From the NCBI GenBank assembly GCA_964414835.1, contig CAYPWY010000006.1, forward strand, positions 1-64,000: a stretch of DNA of 64,000 bases, given 5' to 3'. This DNA comes from Eshraghiella sp964414835. Its GTDB lineage: Bacteria; Bacillota; Clostridia; Lachnospirales; Lachnospiraceae. A program made the position numbers and the translations under genes. The number at the start of each line of letters is the position of its first letter. Positions within the stretch are counted from its first letter, which is position 1. The notes under the pieces were generated by a model. The model was given only the letters and a program-made list of their open reading frames with translations, was not told the DNA's origin and did not search any database. Below, one piece after another: positions 7,979 through 16,220 of this stretch.

Positions 7979-9157
7979 CTACAACGCTTTCAGGATTCCA
8001 TCCAGCACATTCACATAATTACAGATTTCCTTAACCTTATTGTATCCGTTCATTGCAATGCGGTTTCTTTCATTGTCATGTTCCAGATAATATCTTGTCT
8101 TATCGACCAAATCCTTCTCATCATTATAGTATACGAAATCAACATCCGGTTCAAAGTGCCTTAACAAATCTTCCTGATAATTAGTAATAACAAAACCTCT
8201 TGACGCCATTATGTCAAGAACTCTGAACGGTATGCCCGTTTTTATGCTTTTTAATGAAATATTAATATTAACCTTGGAATTATAAAATACCTGCGGCGTC
8301 TCATTGTACCATTCCACAGTTCCTTTATTTACTGCTTTGGGCAATTCCTTTACTGTTCCCGGCGTATAAATAGATACTGGAAGCTCCTCGGAAAGCGCTT
8401 TCAGCAGCCTTACTCTTGCCAGCTCGGTTGCCTTTCTTCCGATAAAATAGCTGCCGTAAACATACCTGTCGCTTGCAATGGAATCCTTTGACATTTCATA
8501 TGGATATGCCTGCTGCATCACTTTCAGCACCGCATCATTAAGCATTTCTTCCGCAAAAAAATATCCGTCTATGACTGACTGTGCTTCAACCACTCCGTTC
8601 AGATACCCCTTCACGTATGAACCGCCCTCAACCTTATCAAGTCCTGCTATAAGTCTGTCATACAGGTTATGGGATTCATTGTAAAAATGCCCCACAAATG
8701 CAGCCTCATTGGCATATTTTTCATCCTTTCCAACCATCTTATCGTAACGGTCAACATTTACCGGCAGCGGAAGATAATGAACGGTATCTATTCCGCCGGA
8801 TTTAAGCTCCTGATACATAGAATAGTCAAAAATATACACCATATTGCAGCTATTTATAAGGGAATAATGATACAGTCCGATGTGAGGACTATCGTACACT
8901 ATGGATATGTATTTCAACCCTGCCATTGTTTTCTGAAGCTCTTTACAGCACATGGACACAATGGGATAATAATTTATGGAAAATACAATATCTATCCCCG
9001 CTTTTGCAGCATTTTGGAATCGGGCGGCAAATTCATCGCTTTTTCGTTCAAATATATCCTTATGCTCAAATGATATAACATTGTGTCCAAGCCGCATAAA
9101 GCTTTCCTTTGCGTCTTCCAATCCAAAGGAAGGCGTTTCAATTATAAGTACGTTCAT
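7979..9157 (-). CDS. CgeB family glycosyltransferase
   Basis: The protein has 392 residues beginning MNVLIIETPSFGLEDAKESF. DUF3880 features are GIDIVFSINYYPIVSMCC, YISIVYDSPHIGLYHY and YIFDYSMYQEL. The C-terminal CgeB clause is INISLKSIKTGIPFRVLD with RGFVITNYQEDLLRHF. It starts three bases after the stop of the GT2-TPR gene and belongs to the minus-strand run from neuB at 12987 down to 6805. Divergence from the other copies in the middle region (residues 160-240) suggests different acceptors or sugars for each copy rather than simple redundancy. Confidence 0.85.
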   Translation of the reverse strand: MNVLIIETPSFGLEDAKESFMRLGHNVISFEHKDIFERKSDEFAARFQNAAKAGIDIVFSINYYPIVSMCCKELQKTMAGLKYISIVYDSPHIGLYHYSLINSCNMVYIFDYSMYQELKSGGIDTVHYLPLPVNVDRYDKMVGKDEKYANEAAFVGHFYNESHNLYDRLIAGLDKVEGGSYVKGYLNGVVEAQSVIDGYFFAEEMLNDAVLKVMQQAYPYEMSKDSIASDRYVYGSYFIGRKATELARVRLLKALSEELPVSIYTPGTVKELPKAVNKGTVEWYNETPQVFYNSKVNINISLKSIKTGIPFRVLDIMASRGFVITNYQEDLLRHFEPDVDFVYYNDEKDLVDKTRYYLEHDNERNRIAMNGYNKVKEICNYVNVLDGILKAL

Positions 9158-9160
9158 AAT

Positions 9161-10231
9161 CTATCCTCGTTCCTGTTCCAACAGCCTGAGTCTTTCCTCC
9201 GCTTTTGGATAACAGCCTCCGCATTTAAGATACATTTCCCTTGCCTTTTCTATATCTCCCAGACATTCCCTGATTACTCCGGCATTGTAATACGCTTTGT
9301 AGGAGTTTACCCCCTCCATCTGACACTCCTTCACCTTGGCTGCCTCCAGAAACATATCATATGCCTTGTCAAAAAACATATTGTTCATATAAACAAGCCC
9401 CATCAGGAAACGAAATTCAGCCTGATGTCCAAACTCACCGTAAAGATTTTCCAATGCAAGCGCCTGTGCGCTTCTGCCCGTATTCAGCATGGAATAGCCG
9501 TATGTAATTATCAGGTCCGCTACATATTCAAGTGCCGGATTCATATCAAGGTATGTTGCCTTGTTAAAAAATACATATGCATTCTCGTAATCACGGTTCA
9601 TATAATAGCTTTTTCCAAGCTGGTATAAAATATATGTATCTTCCGGTTTCCGGCTGTATTCCTTAAGAAGGAGCCTTATATTTCTCTCCGCCTTGGCTGA
9701 CACCTGTTCCGGTGTTCCTTCATATCCTAAATGCTCAAATGTCAGGGGAATATTGTACATATCATACTCTGAGCCGTCACGCCTTACAATCTGCTCATGT
9801 ATGCATCCCTGATACCGGTACAGCCTTCTGTCGAAGAATCTGCCGACTCTCTCCTTAAGGCAGTTCTTCTCCCCGTCCCTTGTGAATATATTTATCCTCT
9901 GTATTCTTCCCACAGATAAAGGATTTTCTGCCGCAAGCAGTTCAAGCTCCGCCGCGTCTGCCTGCGTAAGAATTTCATCACTGTCAACCATTAGAATATA
10001 ATCGTTGGAAGCCGCTTCCATGGCATAATTTCTTGCCGCCGCAAAATCATCACACCATTTAAAATATTCCAGCTTATGAGCGTATTTTTTACCGGTTTCA
10101 ACTGTATTGTCAGTTGAGCCTGTATCAATGACGACAAGTTCAAAATCATATTTTGAAAGAGCCTTAAGACACGATTCCAGCCTGTCTGCTTCATTTTTGG
10201 TAATAATACACACGGATATTTTCATTGGCAT
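9161..10231 (-). CDS. GT2 family glycosyltransferase with C-terminal TPR repeats
   Basis: The protein has 356 residues. The N-terminal 220 residues are a GT-A fold family 2 transferase: ISVCIITKNEADRLESCL, VVIDTGSTDNTVE, then DDFAAARNYAMEAA and the metal-binding ILMVDSDEIL. The rest is four or so TPR-like helical pairs (LGKSYYMNRDYENAYVFFNKA, YNAGVIRECLGDIEKAREMY). This SunS-like arrangement is often found in enzymes that glycosylate proteins or peptides, with the TPR part binding the acceptor. It is spaced two to three bases from both neighbours and is clearly in one operon with neuB and the CgeB genes. A protein acceptor such as flagellin is the natural inference. Confidence 0.88.
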   Translation of the reverse strand: MPMKISVCIITKNEADRLESCLKALSKYDFELVVIDTGSTDNTVETGKKYAHKLEYFKWCDDFAAARNYAMEAASNDYILMVDSDEILTQADAAELELLAAENPLSVGRIQRINIFTRDGEKNCLKERVGRFFDRRLYRYQGCIHEQIVRRDGSEYDMYNIPLTFEHLGYEGTPEQVSAKAERNIRLLLKEYSRKPEDTYILYQLGKSYYMNRDYENAYVFFNKATYLDMNPALEYVADLIITYGYSMLNTGRSAQALALENLYGEFGHQAEFRFLMGLVYMNNMFFDKAYDMFLEAAKVKECQMEGVNSYKAYYNAGVIRECLGDIEKAREMYLKCGGCYPKAEERLRLLEQERG

Positions 10232-10233
10232 AC

Positions 10234-12072
10234 CTATCCCTTTATGCTTGCTATGAGTTCGTTGATTTTTTTACGATCCACACCATCAACCATCACGGAT
10301 GCATAATCCGAATCGATATAGTCCTTATTGTCTATAAGATATTGCAGGTGGTGCTTCTTTGCCGGATTTTTCAGATATTCACATATTCTTATGCATACCT
10401 CATGGGCAGTCTGCGGAATATAATATATTCCTCTGGAGCATCTGTTGTCCATTACATCCCTCCAAAAATCCTGACTGATTCCATCCATACCTACCGATAT
10501 GTCAAACTGTATAATAAGGAATCCCGAAAGCTCCAGCCTGAACAAATCCCTGCCCTCATAACTGATATGCTTCAGTTCATACCCCTCTATACGGGACAGA
10601 ACCTGTCCGGTATACTCTACAATACGGTTATAGTCTTTGCAGTCACACACTATATCAATATCTTTGGAAAAAGGATATGTTTCAGGAAAATCCGGTGTCA
10701 TATACGGAGTGTCATGCTTAATAAGTACATATTTCATGCCACCTATTCCTTTAAGATATTCATCAAGCTTCACCGCCTTGGAGAAAAGCTTATCCATGTA
10801 CTCGCTCTGCCTGTAATTGTCAGCTGTATGAACTATTATGTCGTATATATAATCCGGCACTTGTTCCTTATATTTGCTGCGGATTATATTTTTCAGTCTT
10901 TCCCCCGTTTCTGATATTGTGTTGTTATTCAATTCTTTAAGTCTGAACCTTGGCGCTGTCATGTCAAGCTTAAGCACGCGGACCCTTTTTAGGGTAAAAC
11001 GGCTCATTGCCTGAATCTTCCTGTCGATTTTCCACTGTTCTATATCGTCAACATTATATACTCCGCGCACCACTCTCGGAAACGTTTCATTGGAATATTC
11101 AAAATCCTTTATCTCCGTTACTTTAAATACGGAAGCTATTTCCATAGTTATTTTGTCAAAATACTGACAGACCGGCGGCCACAATATGCATGATATACCC
11201 ACTTTACATCTGTTAATAAGCGTCGCCGTTGTTTCCCGTATTATCCGTATCTCTTCCTCCGTAAAATCACCGCTGCGGATATATTCCTCATTAAATGACG
11301 GCTCTATAGCAATTCTGTCCTTCAATACCCGCACCCTGATTTCAGGTATTCCGAAATACAAACATGCCGCCAGACGATGGGCGCCGTCCATAAGAGAAAG
11401 TCCTGCCTCGCAGGTTATCTCAGAGTCTGTGTCAAATCCGTTTTCTGCTATGGAATCTATAAGGCTGCCAAAGACCTTCTCCCCTGAATCCTCGTAACCC
11501 TCAGGAACACCTTTCATAATTTTACTGCGGTGCGCCTGAAGCTTTTTGTACAGCTTCATTCCGTAATCATTCCGGCCGAAGTGATTTTCTATTGCCAGAT
11601 ATTTTATAACAACATCAAGTCTCTGATAGTCAATTCCGGTCATTGAATTATTCTGTTGAAGGAAAAGCTCTCTGACATCCATAATTATATGTCTGTCATC
11701 ACTGCCATCACCTTCTTTATATGGAACAACCCGCCTTTGAATGTCTTTGGCTTCGTCAAGGTCGTCTTTTAAAGCCGCAGCAATTTCTTTCCATAACCCC
11801 ATGCCGCTGATTATTGTGTCAAAAAAAGCCGTCTCCAATTGGCGGTTGTCAGCCCCGCATATAAGCTCATAATTTCTGACATTGGCATCTGCAAAAGCCT
11901 GTCTTGCTGTGTTTTCCGCTGTATTATCACCATGACCGAAGCTCGATTTAATCAAGTCATCAATAAGGTCGGAACCAAGAGCCTTAAAGCTTATGCTTCC
12001 GTTCTGTATCTTATCCCTGAGTGTTGTCAAAAGACTTATTACCTTATCATATTCCTCGCGAGTCCCAGCCAT
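10234..12072 (-). CDS. ParB-like plus nucleotidyltransferase-like protein of the glycan island
   Basis: The protein has 612 residues and I recognise no full-length family. Residues about 205-270 (KVFGSLIDSIAENGF, then LSLMDGAHRLAACLYFGIP) match the ParB/sulfiredoxin-like nucleotide-binding clause DGaHRl..... The C-terminal 150 residues contain PFSKDIDIVCD (Asp 471 and 473) and a later IIQFDISVG (Asp 524), the three-carboxylate pattern of the nucleotidyltransferase fold. The first 200 residues are helical. It lies between neuB and the GT2-TPR gene in the same operon. One reading is that it activates or transfers a nonulosonic sugar, standing in for a missing NeuA-type CMP-sugar synthetase. This is a hypothesis from context and two short motifs. 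Confidence 0.55.
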   Translation of the reverse strand: MAGTREEYDKVISLLTTLRDKIQNGSISFKALGSDLIDDLIKSSFGHGDNTAENTARQAFADANVRNYELICGADNRQLETAFFDTIISGMGLWKEIAAALKDDLDEAKDIQRRVVPYKEGDGSDDRHIIMDVRELFLQQNNSMTGIDYQRLDVVIKYLAIENHFGRNDYGMKLYKKLQAHRSKIMKGVPEGYEDSGEKVFGSLIDSIAENGFDTDSEITCEAGLSLMDGAHRLAACLYFGIPEIRVRVLKDRIAIEPSFNEEYIRSGDFTEEEIRIIRETTATLINRCKVGISCILWPPVCQYFDKITMEIASVFKVTEIKDFEYSNETFPRVVRGVYNVDDIEQWKIDRKIQAMSRFTLKRVRVLKLDMTAPRFRLKELNNNTISETGERLKNIIRSKYKEQVPDYIYDIIVHTADNYRQSEYMDKLFSKAVKLDEYLKGIGGMKYVLIKHDTPYMTPDFPETYPFSKDIDIVCDCKDYNRIVEYTGQVLSRIEGYELKHISYEGRDLFRLELSGFLIIQFDISVGMDGISQDFWRDVMDNRCSRGIYYIPQTAHEVCIRICEYLKNPAKKHHLQYLIDNKDYIDSDYASVMVDGVDRKKINELIASIKG

Positions 12073-12108
12073 AAATATATCTCCTATCCTTCCGGTTCCG
12101 GAATTTCC

Positions 12109-12987
12109 CTAATGTTCCCTGTATTTAAGCTTGTCCCTCTGCACCTGTTCAACAGGAAGAATTTCCTGAGCCTTGTATGTAAGCGCTTTATTTACTGCCG
12201 TCAAATCTCTTTTCAGCTTACGCATTCCCTCCGGCTCCAATGATGCCGCATGGTCAGTTCCCTTCCATGTCCTGTCAAGTGTATAATGTCTCTCTATTGT
12301 GGAAGCTCCCAATGTGTAAGCTGCAATGTCTGCGGCAATTCCAAGATGATGCCCTGAAAAGGCAATCTCCTTAACCCTGCTGCCATATGTATCACGTACT
12401 CTGTTAATTTCAAGAAGGCACATATCTTCAAATGATACGGGATAGCCCGATGTACATACATAAAGAACCACATCTCCTGCCCTGCCTTTTTCCTCAAAAA
12501 GCCTCATCAGAGCTTCCTCCTCAGCATGAGTTGTCATTCCAAGTGAAATATGTATCTCTCCATAATAATTGTCACAAAGCCATCGCAGCATCTCATAGTG
12601 ATTATTGCAGGCAGACGGAATCTTTATAAGCTCCGGTTTAAGTTCTGCGATTTCCTTTGCCGAAGTCATATCCCACACAGATGTACTGTATGTAATCCCA
12701 ACCTCCTCGCAGTACTTTTTCAATTCAGCATGCTGCTCTGCGGTAAACTCAAGAAACTCCCTGTGCTCTCCGTATGTCCTGCCATATGAATTGGCCGGGT
12801 TGGGATGAGGGGCATCATATTGCTCAGGGGTAAGCAGCTCCCTGTTACATCTTTTCTGAAATTTTATAACATCTGCCTTGCAGTATATTGCCGCAGTTCT
12901 TATAAGCTCTTTTGCGATTTCTATATCGCCCTTGTGGTTACAGCCCGCTTCCGCAATAAGCCGCGGTGTTTTATAAGTTATGTTCAT
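12109..12987 (-). CDS. neuB: NeuB-type nonulosonate (sialic/pseudaminic/legionaminic acid) synthase without SAF domain
   Basis: The protein has 292 residues with AAAGGA upstream of the ATG. It condenses phosphoenolpyruvate with an amino-hexose to give a nine-carbon sugar acid. Family marks are IAEAGCNHKGDIEIAKELI, DVIKFQKR, the PNPANSYGRTYGEHREFLEF stretch, LIKIPSACNNHYEMLRWL, ISLGMTTHAEEEAL, CTSGYPVSFEDMCLLEI and IERHYTLDRTWKGTDHAASL. Standard NeuB and PseI are about 335-350 residues with a C-terminal antifreeze-like SAF domain; this one stops at the end of the TIM barrel. SAF-less relatives are known, so it may be complete. It heads the island operon, and no epimerase, aminotransferase or CMP-sugar synthetase gene is in the window. 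Confidence 0.88.
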   Translation of the reverse strand: MNITYKTPRLIAEAGCNHKGDIEIAKELIRTAAIYCKADVIKFQKRCNRELLTPEQYDAPHPNPANSYGRTYGEHREFLEFTAEQHAELKKYCEEVGITYSTSVWDMTSAKEIAELKPELIKIPSACNNHYEMLRWLCDNYYGEIHISLGMTTHAEEEALMRLFEEKGRAGDVVLYVCTSGYPVSFEDMCLLEINRVRDTYGSRVKEIAFSGHHLGIAADIAAYTLGASTIERHYTLDRTWKGTDHAASLEPEGMRKLKRDLTAVNKALTYKAQEILPVEQVQRDKLKYREH

Positions 12988-13010
12988 ATCAGGATCCTTT
13001 CTTTATTATA

Positions 13011-13039
13011 ATAATACCTTTTCAGGACTATATTTACAA
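13011..13039 (-). promoter_or_regulatory. promoter of the neuB-led operon
   Basis: Minus strand TTGTAA (13039-13034), 17 bp, TATTAT (13016-13011), 24 bp before the ATG at 12987. It overlaps the divergent promoter for the gene at 13088. Confidence 0.6.
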
Positions 13040-13048
13040 GATATTTTG

Positions 13049-13057
13049 TGATATAAT
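13049..13057 (+). promoter_or_regulatory. extended -10 promoter of the CgeB gene at 13088
   Basis: TGATATAAT (13049-13057) is an extended -10 element of the form TG-N-TATAAT. I see no good -35 hexamer at the proper distance. AAAGGAG follows before the ATG at 13088. Confidence 0.5.
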
Positions 13058-13087
13058 GTAATTAACGACAGCGAAAGGAGAATATCA

Positions 13088-14260
13088 ATGAATATTCTTT
13101 TTTACAGGTATGGAAGCATATGTGAACCGGATTTAATAAGCGCTTTCACCGAATACGGCATAAATGTTTTTGAGCAGAATACGGAAATTATCCAAAAAGA
13201 TATACTGCCTGCCCAAAGAGTTTCCCTTTTCAGCAAAAGTCTTTTTGAACGTGATTACTCATTCGTATTCAGTATTAATTTTTTTCCGGAGCTGTCAGAT
13301 GTATGCAGCATTTTTAACATTCCATATATGTGCCTTATTGTTGACAGTCCCATACTTGAGCTGTATTCTGACGCTTTGTCTAATCCATGCAACAGAATAT
13401 TTCTTTTTGATATGGAACTTTACAGAGAGTTTCATCCCGTTAATCCTGACTGCATTTTTCATATCCCCCTTGCTTCCAATGTTGCAGCGTGGGATAAGGT
13501 GATAAACAGCTCCTCCGGGGAGGCTTTCAAAAGCGATATATCTTTCGTGGGCTCCCTTTACACTGAAAAATGTCCTTATGACAAAATACCTTTTACCTCA
13601 GAATATAACCGTGGTTACATTGAGGGACTTATGGAAGCCCAACTCAAAATTTACGGCTGCTATTTTATTGAAAATTTGCTTGATGACAAGCTTGTGGAAG
13701 AAATCCGCAATGATTATTCCGGGTTCTATCGCTTCCCGCCTAAGTACAATGAAAATTACCGGGCGGTGTTGGCGCAGCATTACATAGGAAACAAAATAAC
13801 AGCCCTTGAGCGCACAAGACTTTTTTCCCGGCTGGGCAGCCGTTTTGACGTTGACATATATACGGCAAGCGATACATCTGCAATGCCGGGGCTTCACAAT
13901 CACGGCACCGTTAAAACCCTGACGGAAATGCCCCTTGTATTCAACCACAGCCGTATTAATCTGAATCCCACTGCCAAATCCATACGCAGCGGTCTGCCCC
14001 TGAGAATATTTGACGTTCTGGGCTGTCAGGGCTTTTTGATTACCAACTATCAGCCGGAACTGAATGAAATATTTAATATAGGTGAGCATCTCGACATATA
14101 TGAATCTTTTGAGGACTTGGAATACAAGATTGATTATTATCTCAATCATGAAAATCTCCGTGCGGAAATAGCCCGCAACGGCTATGAGTGCGTAAAGAAA
14201 AACCACACATACACTATAAGGGTAGGTCAGATGATTAAAATGGCTTTTGCTGACAGATAA
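13088..14260 (+). CDS. CgeB family glycosyltransferase
   Basis: The protein has 390 residues with GAAAGGAG before its ATG. DUF3880-like half: RDYSFVFSINFFPELSDVC, YMCLIVDSPILELY and FLFDMELYREF. C-terminal CgeB half: INLNPTAKSIRSGLPLRIFD then GCQGFLITNYQPEL and the terminal IARNGYECVKKNHTY helix shared with the paralogue at 6805. It is divergent from neuB and convergent with maf; its last 26 bases overlap the 3' end of maf. Placement beside maf favours flagellin or its glycan as the substrate. Confidence 0.85.
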   Translation: MNILFYRYGSICEPDLISAFTEYGINVFEQNTEIIQKDILPAQRVSLFSKSLFERDYSFVFSINFFPELSDVCSIFNIPYMCLIVDSPILELYSDALSNPCNRIFLFDMELYREFHPVNPDCIFHIPLASNVAAWDKVINSSSGEAFKSDISFVGSLYTEKCPYDKIPFTSEYNRGYIEGLMEAQLKIYGCYFIENLLDDKLVEEIRNDYSGFYRFPPKYNENYRAVLAQHYIGNKITALERTRLFSRLGSRFDVDIYTASDTSAMPGLHNHGTVKTLTEMPLVFNHSRINLNPTAKSIRSGLPLRIFDVLGCQGFLITNYQPELNEIFNIGEHLDIYESFEDLEYKIDYYLNHENLRAEIARNGYECVKKNHTYTIRVGQMIKMAFADR

Positions 14261-16061
14261 GTTTGTCCGTCATAAGGTAAGTTTCTGTTTTCATCTTCTC
14301 TATTCCTCTTATATATGACTCTAAAAGACGTATTCCATTTCTTATGGCAGCCTCAGTATCATCAGCGCTGCTGTCATAAAGGTCCTCTCTGACCTCATAT
14401 TTATCGCGCATGGCATACTTTGTTACAAGGGACATCAAAGGCTCCTCTTCTTCAAGACCGTTCGCTTTCTTAACAGCTTCCATGGCTGTTTTTATTGCCG
14501 TTCCACTACGGGCTGCTATGGCTTTTCTCAAGTCCTGATACGCCAGAATCCCCCCTTGAAGCTCTTCTTTCACACAATCCAGCTTCTCATTTATGCTTTT
14601 CATATATTGGGTAAATTCCTGCTGAAATTCATTGTTATAAGCAGGTGGTATTGAATTGATTATATGACCATAATCAATATCTCTTCCCGTACATTCCTGT
14701 GCGATGGCGTCCTTTAAAGTCATGACAACGCTTCCGTGAATAAGCGCACCGCCCTCTGTCCCGTCTATAACCTTTATGTCCGGCATGCTGCTTATGTTGT
14801 TCTCAAACCACTGAATATATGACCTCATCCTTGTTTCTGTTGCAACGGTTCCTCCGTCCACTGCTTCCACCTGACAAAGGTCAGCTCTTTCAGATGCATC
14901 CTTGACATTCTTCTCGTCATCATCATAGGCATCCTTGGTATGCCCTTTCCCATCGGTAAAAGCCAAATCCTGTCCGGCAAGTATTATGGTTTTAAAGCCC
15001 AATGCAACAGCCAGTGAATATGCGCTGTTTGCAACGGAGCCTCCTGCATTGAGAATTCTGTAACAATCCCCAAAGGCACATCTGCTGAACATATCAGCTA
15101 TGCCCCCATCATCATTGCCAACGTAAAATCTGTTTCCGCAATGGTCATCTATGACCCGGGCCGTTATCCCCATTCCGAAAACAGCCGGTATATTCTTTAT
15201 TTCATCATGGTTAAAAAATACAAGTTCCTTACGAGGGTCTATACATATTGTGATGTCCGGTTTTATTCCTGCCCTGAGAACGGCCTTAAGCGCCGTATCT
15301 ACGACTATTATAAATCCAATATTTTCAGCTTTTGCAAGTTCTTTTACATTTTTATCCAGGGATGGTCCGGCAGATACTATTATGGCCGGTCTGCCTACTT
15401 TGTCTATGTTTTCAAATGCTTTTATCAGCTCATTGAGCCTGCGTTCCTTCACAACATCAGGAAGATTACTAAGAATATTACGGCACTCTTTTTCGCCAAG
15501 CTCAATGTCCGTCACCTTTTCAAACTGTACCATTTCCATTCTGTATTCCAGCATTTTTTTGATTCGCCCGTGAACTTCCCCGAATTTCTCATAGCCGGGA
15601 AGCACTCCCATCATAATAAGCCTGAAATTTATATACGACACTGTACTGAATATTATATCAAACATACTGCTGCCGTTTATTCCCTCAATACAGAGTATAA
15701 TTCTTTCATCGGACAAAACATCCCATAATTCATAATGATTTGCAGCATAAATAAATGAGCTGAGACTTGGCTCATAGACACATATCATATTCGTGTTATT
15801 TGTAACCTTTAGAAGCTCTCGTATAAACCTTCCATCGGAAAAACCTACCAGATAAAAAGTTCTGTTAATCACAGGTTCTCCGAAAGCGGCGGCCCACCGG
15901 ACTGCCTGTTCCTGTGTAGGATAGCATATATCCGTAACGTCTGCCATCTCTTCGGCAGCCTTCTCAGCCTTGTCCGCTATGCTGTGAAAACTTTCACCTT
16001 TGTCAGCATAATTTTCTCTTAAAGCTTCCACGTTCTTATTAAAAATCTCTGATATAACCAT
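14235..16061 (-). CDS. maf: Maf-type motility accessory factor, flagellin glycosyltransferase (DUF115)
   Basis: The protein has 608 residues. The start is the ATG eight bases after GAGGGG (16075-16070), not the GTG at 16079. The DUF115/MAF_flag10 core lies around residues 205-400: AIIVSAGPSLDKNVKEL, FIIVVDTALKAVLRAGIKPD, ICIDPRKE, AGGSVANSAYSLAVALG and IILAGQDLAFTDGKGH. The core is followed by a helical C-terminal region. In Campylobacter, Aeromonas, Geobacillus and Clostridium, Maf proteins transfer pseudaminic, legionaminic or related nonulosonic acids onto flagellin serine/threonine. The neuB gene nearby and the flagellin gene directly upstream on the same strand agree with that role. It has its own promoter with a paired repeat (16111-16140). 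Confidence 0.92.
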   Translation of the reverse strand: MVISEIFNKNVEALRENYADKGESFHSIADKAEKAAEEMADVTDICYPTQEQAVRWAAAFGEPVINRTFYLVGFSDGRFIRELLKVTNNTNMICVYEPSLSSFIYAANHYELWDVLSDERIILCIEGINGSSMFDIIFSTVSYINFRLIMMGVLPGYEKFGEVHGRIKKMLEYRMEMVQFEKVTDIELGEKECRNILSNLPDVVKERRLNELIKAFENIDKVGRPAIIVSAGPSLDKNVKELAKAENIGFIIVVDTALKAVLRAGIKPDITICIDPRKELVFFNHDEIKNIPAVFGMGITARVIDDHCGNRFYVGNDDGGIADMFSRCAFGDCYRILNAGGSVANSAYSLAVALGFKTIILAGQDLAFTDGKGHTKDAYDDDEKNVKDASERADLCQVEAVDGGTVATETRMRSYIQWFENNISSMPDIKVIDGTEGGALIHGSVVMTLKDAIAQECTGRDIDYGHIINSIPPAYNNEFQQEFTQYMKSINEKLDCVKEELQGGILAYQDLRKAIAARSGTAIKTAMEAVKKANGLEEEEPLMSLVTKYAMRDKYEVREDLYDSSADDTEAAIRNGIRLLESYIRGIEKMKTETYLMTDKLICQQKPF

Positions 16062-16110
16062 AATATTTTCCCCTCGCACAACTGTTCAAAACTATGCAAA
16101 TCACAGGCCG

Positions 16111-16140
16111 GCCGGCAGATTATAACATTGCCGGCAGATT
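16111..16140 (-). promoter_or_regulatory. maf promoter flanked by an 11-bp direct repeat
   Basis: An extended -10, TG-T-TATAAT, has TATAAT at 16124-16119. The 11-mer AATCTGCCGGC occurs exactly twice on the minus strand, at 16140-16130 and 16121-16111, nineteen bp apart, bracketing the -10. This spacing puts both copies on nearly the same DNA face and suggests an operator. Confidence 0.5.
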
Positions 16141-16179
16141 TATGGAACATTTATTTAATAATTTTGCCAAAAACAGATA

Positions 16180-16201
16180 AAGCCGGCATAAATGCCGGCT
16201 T
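16180..16201 (-). terminator. terminator after flagellin
   Basis: A GC-rich hairpin with arms AAGCCGGCA and TGCCGGCTT lies 20 bases after the flagellin stop and is followed by TATCTGTTTTT. It is well placed to end the abundant flagellin message. Confidence 0.7.
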
Positions 16202-16220
16202 ATCTTTGATAGTTTTTTAA

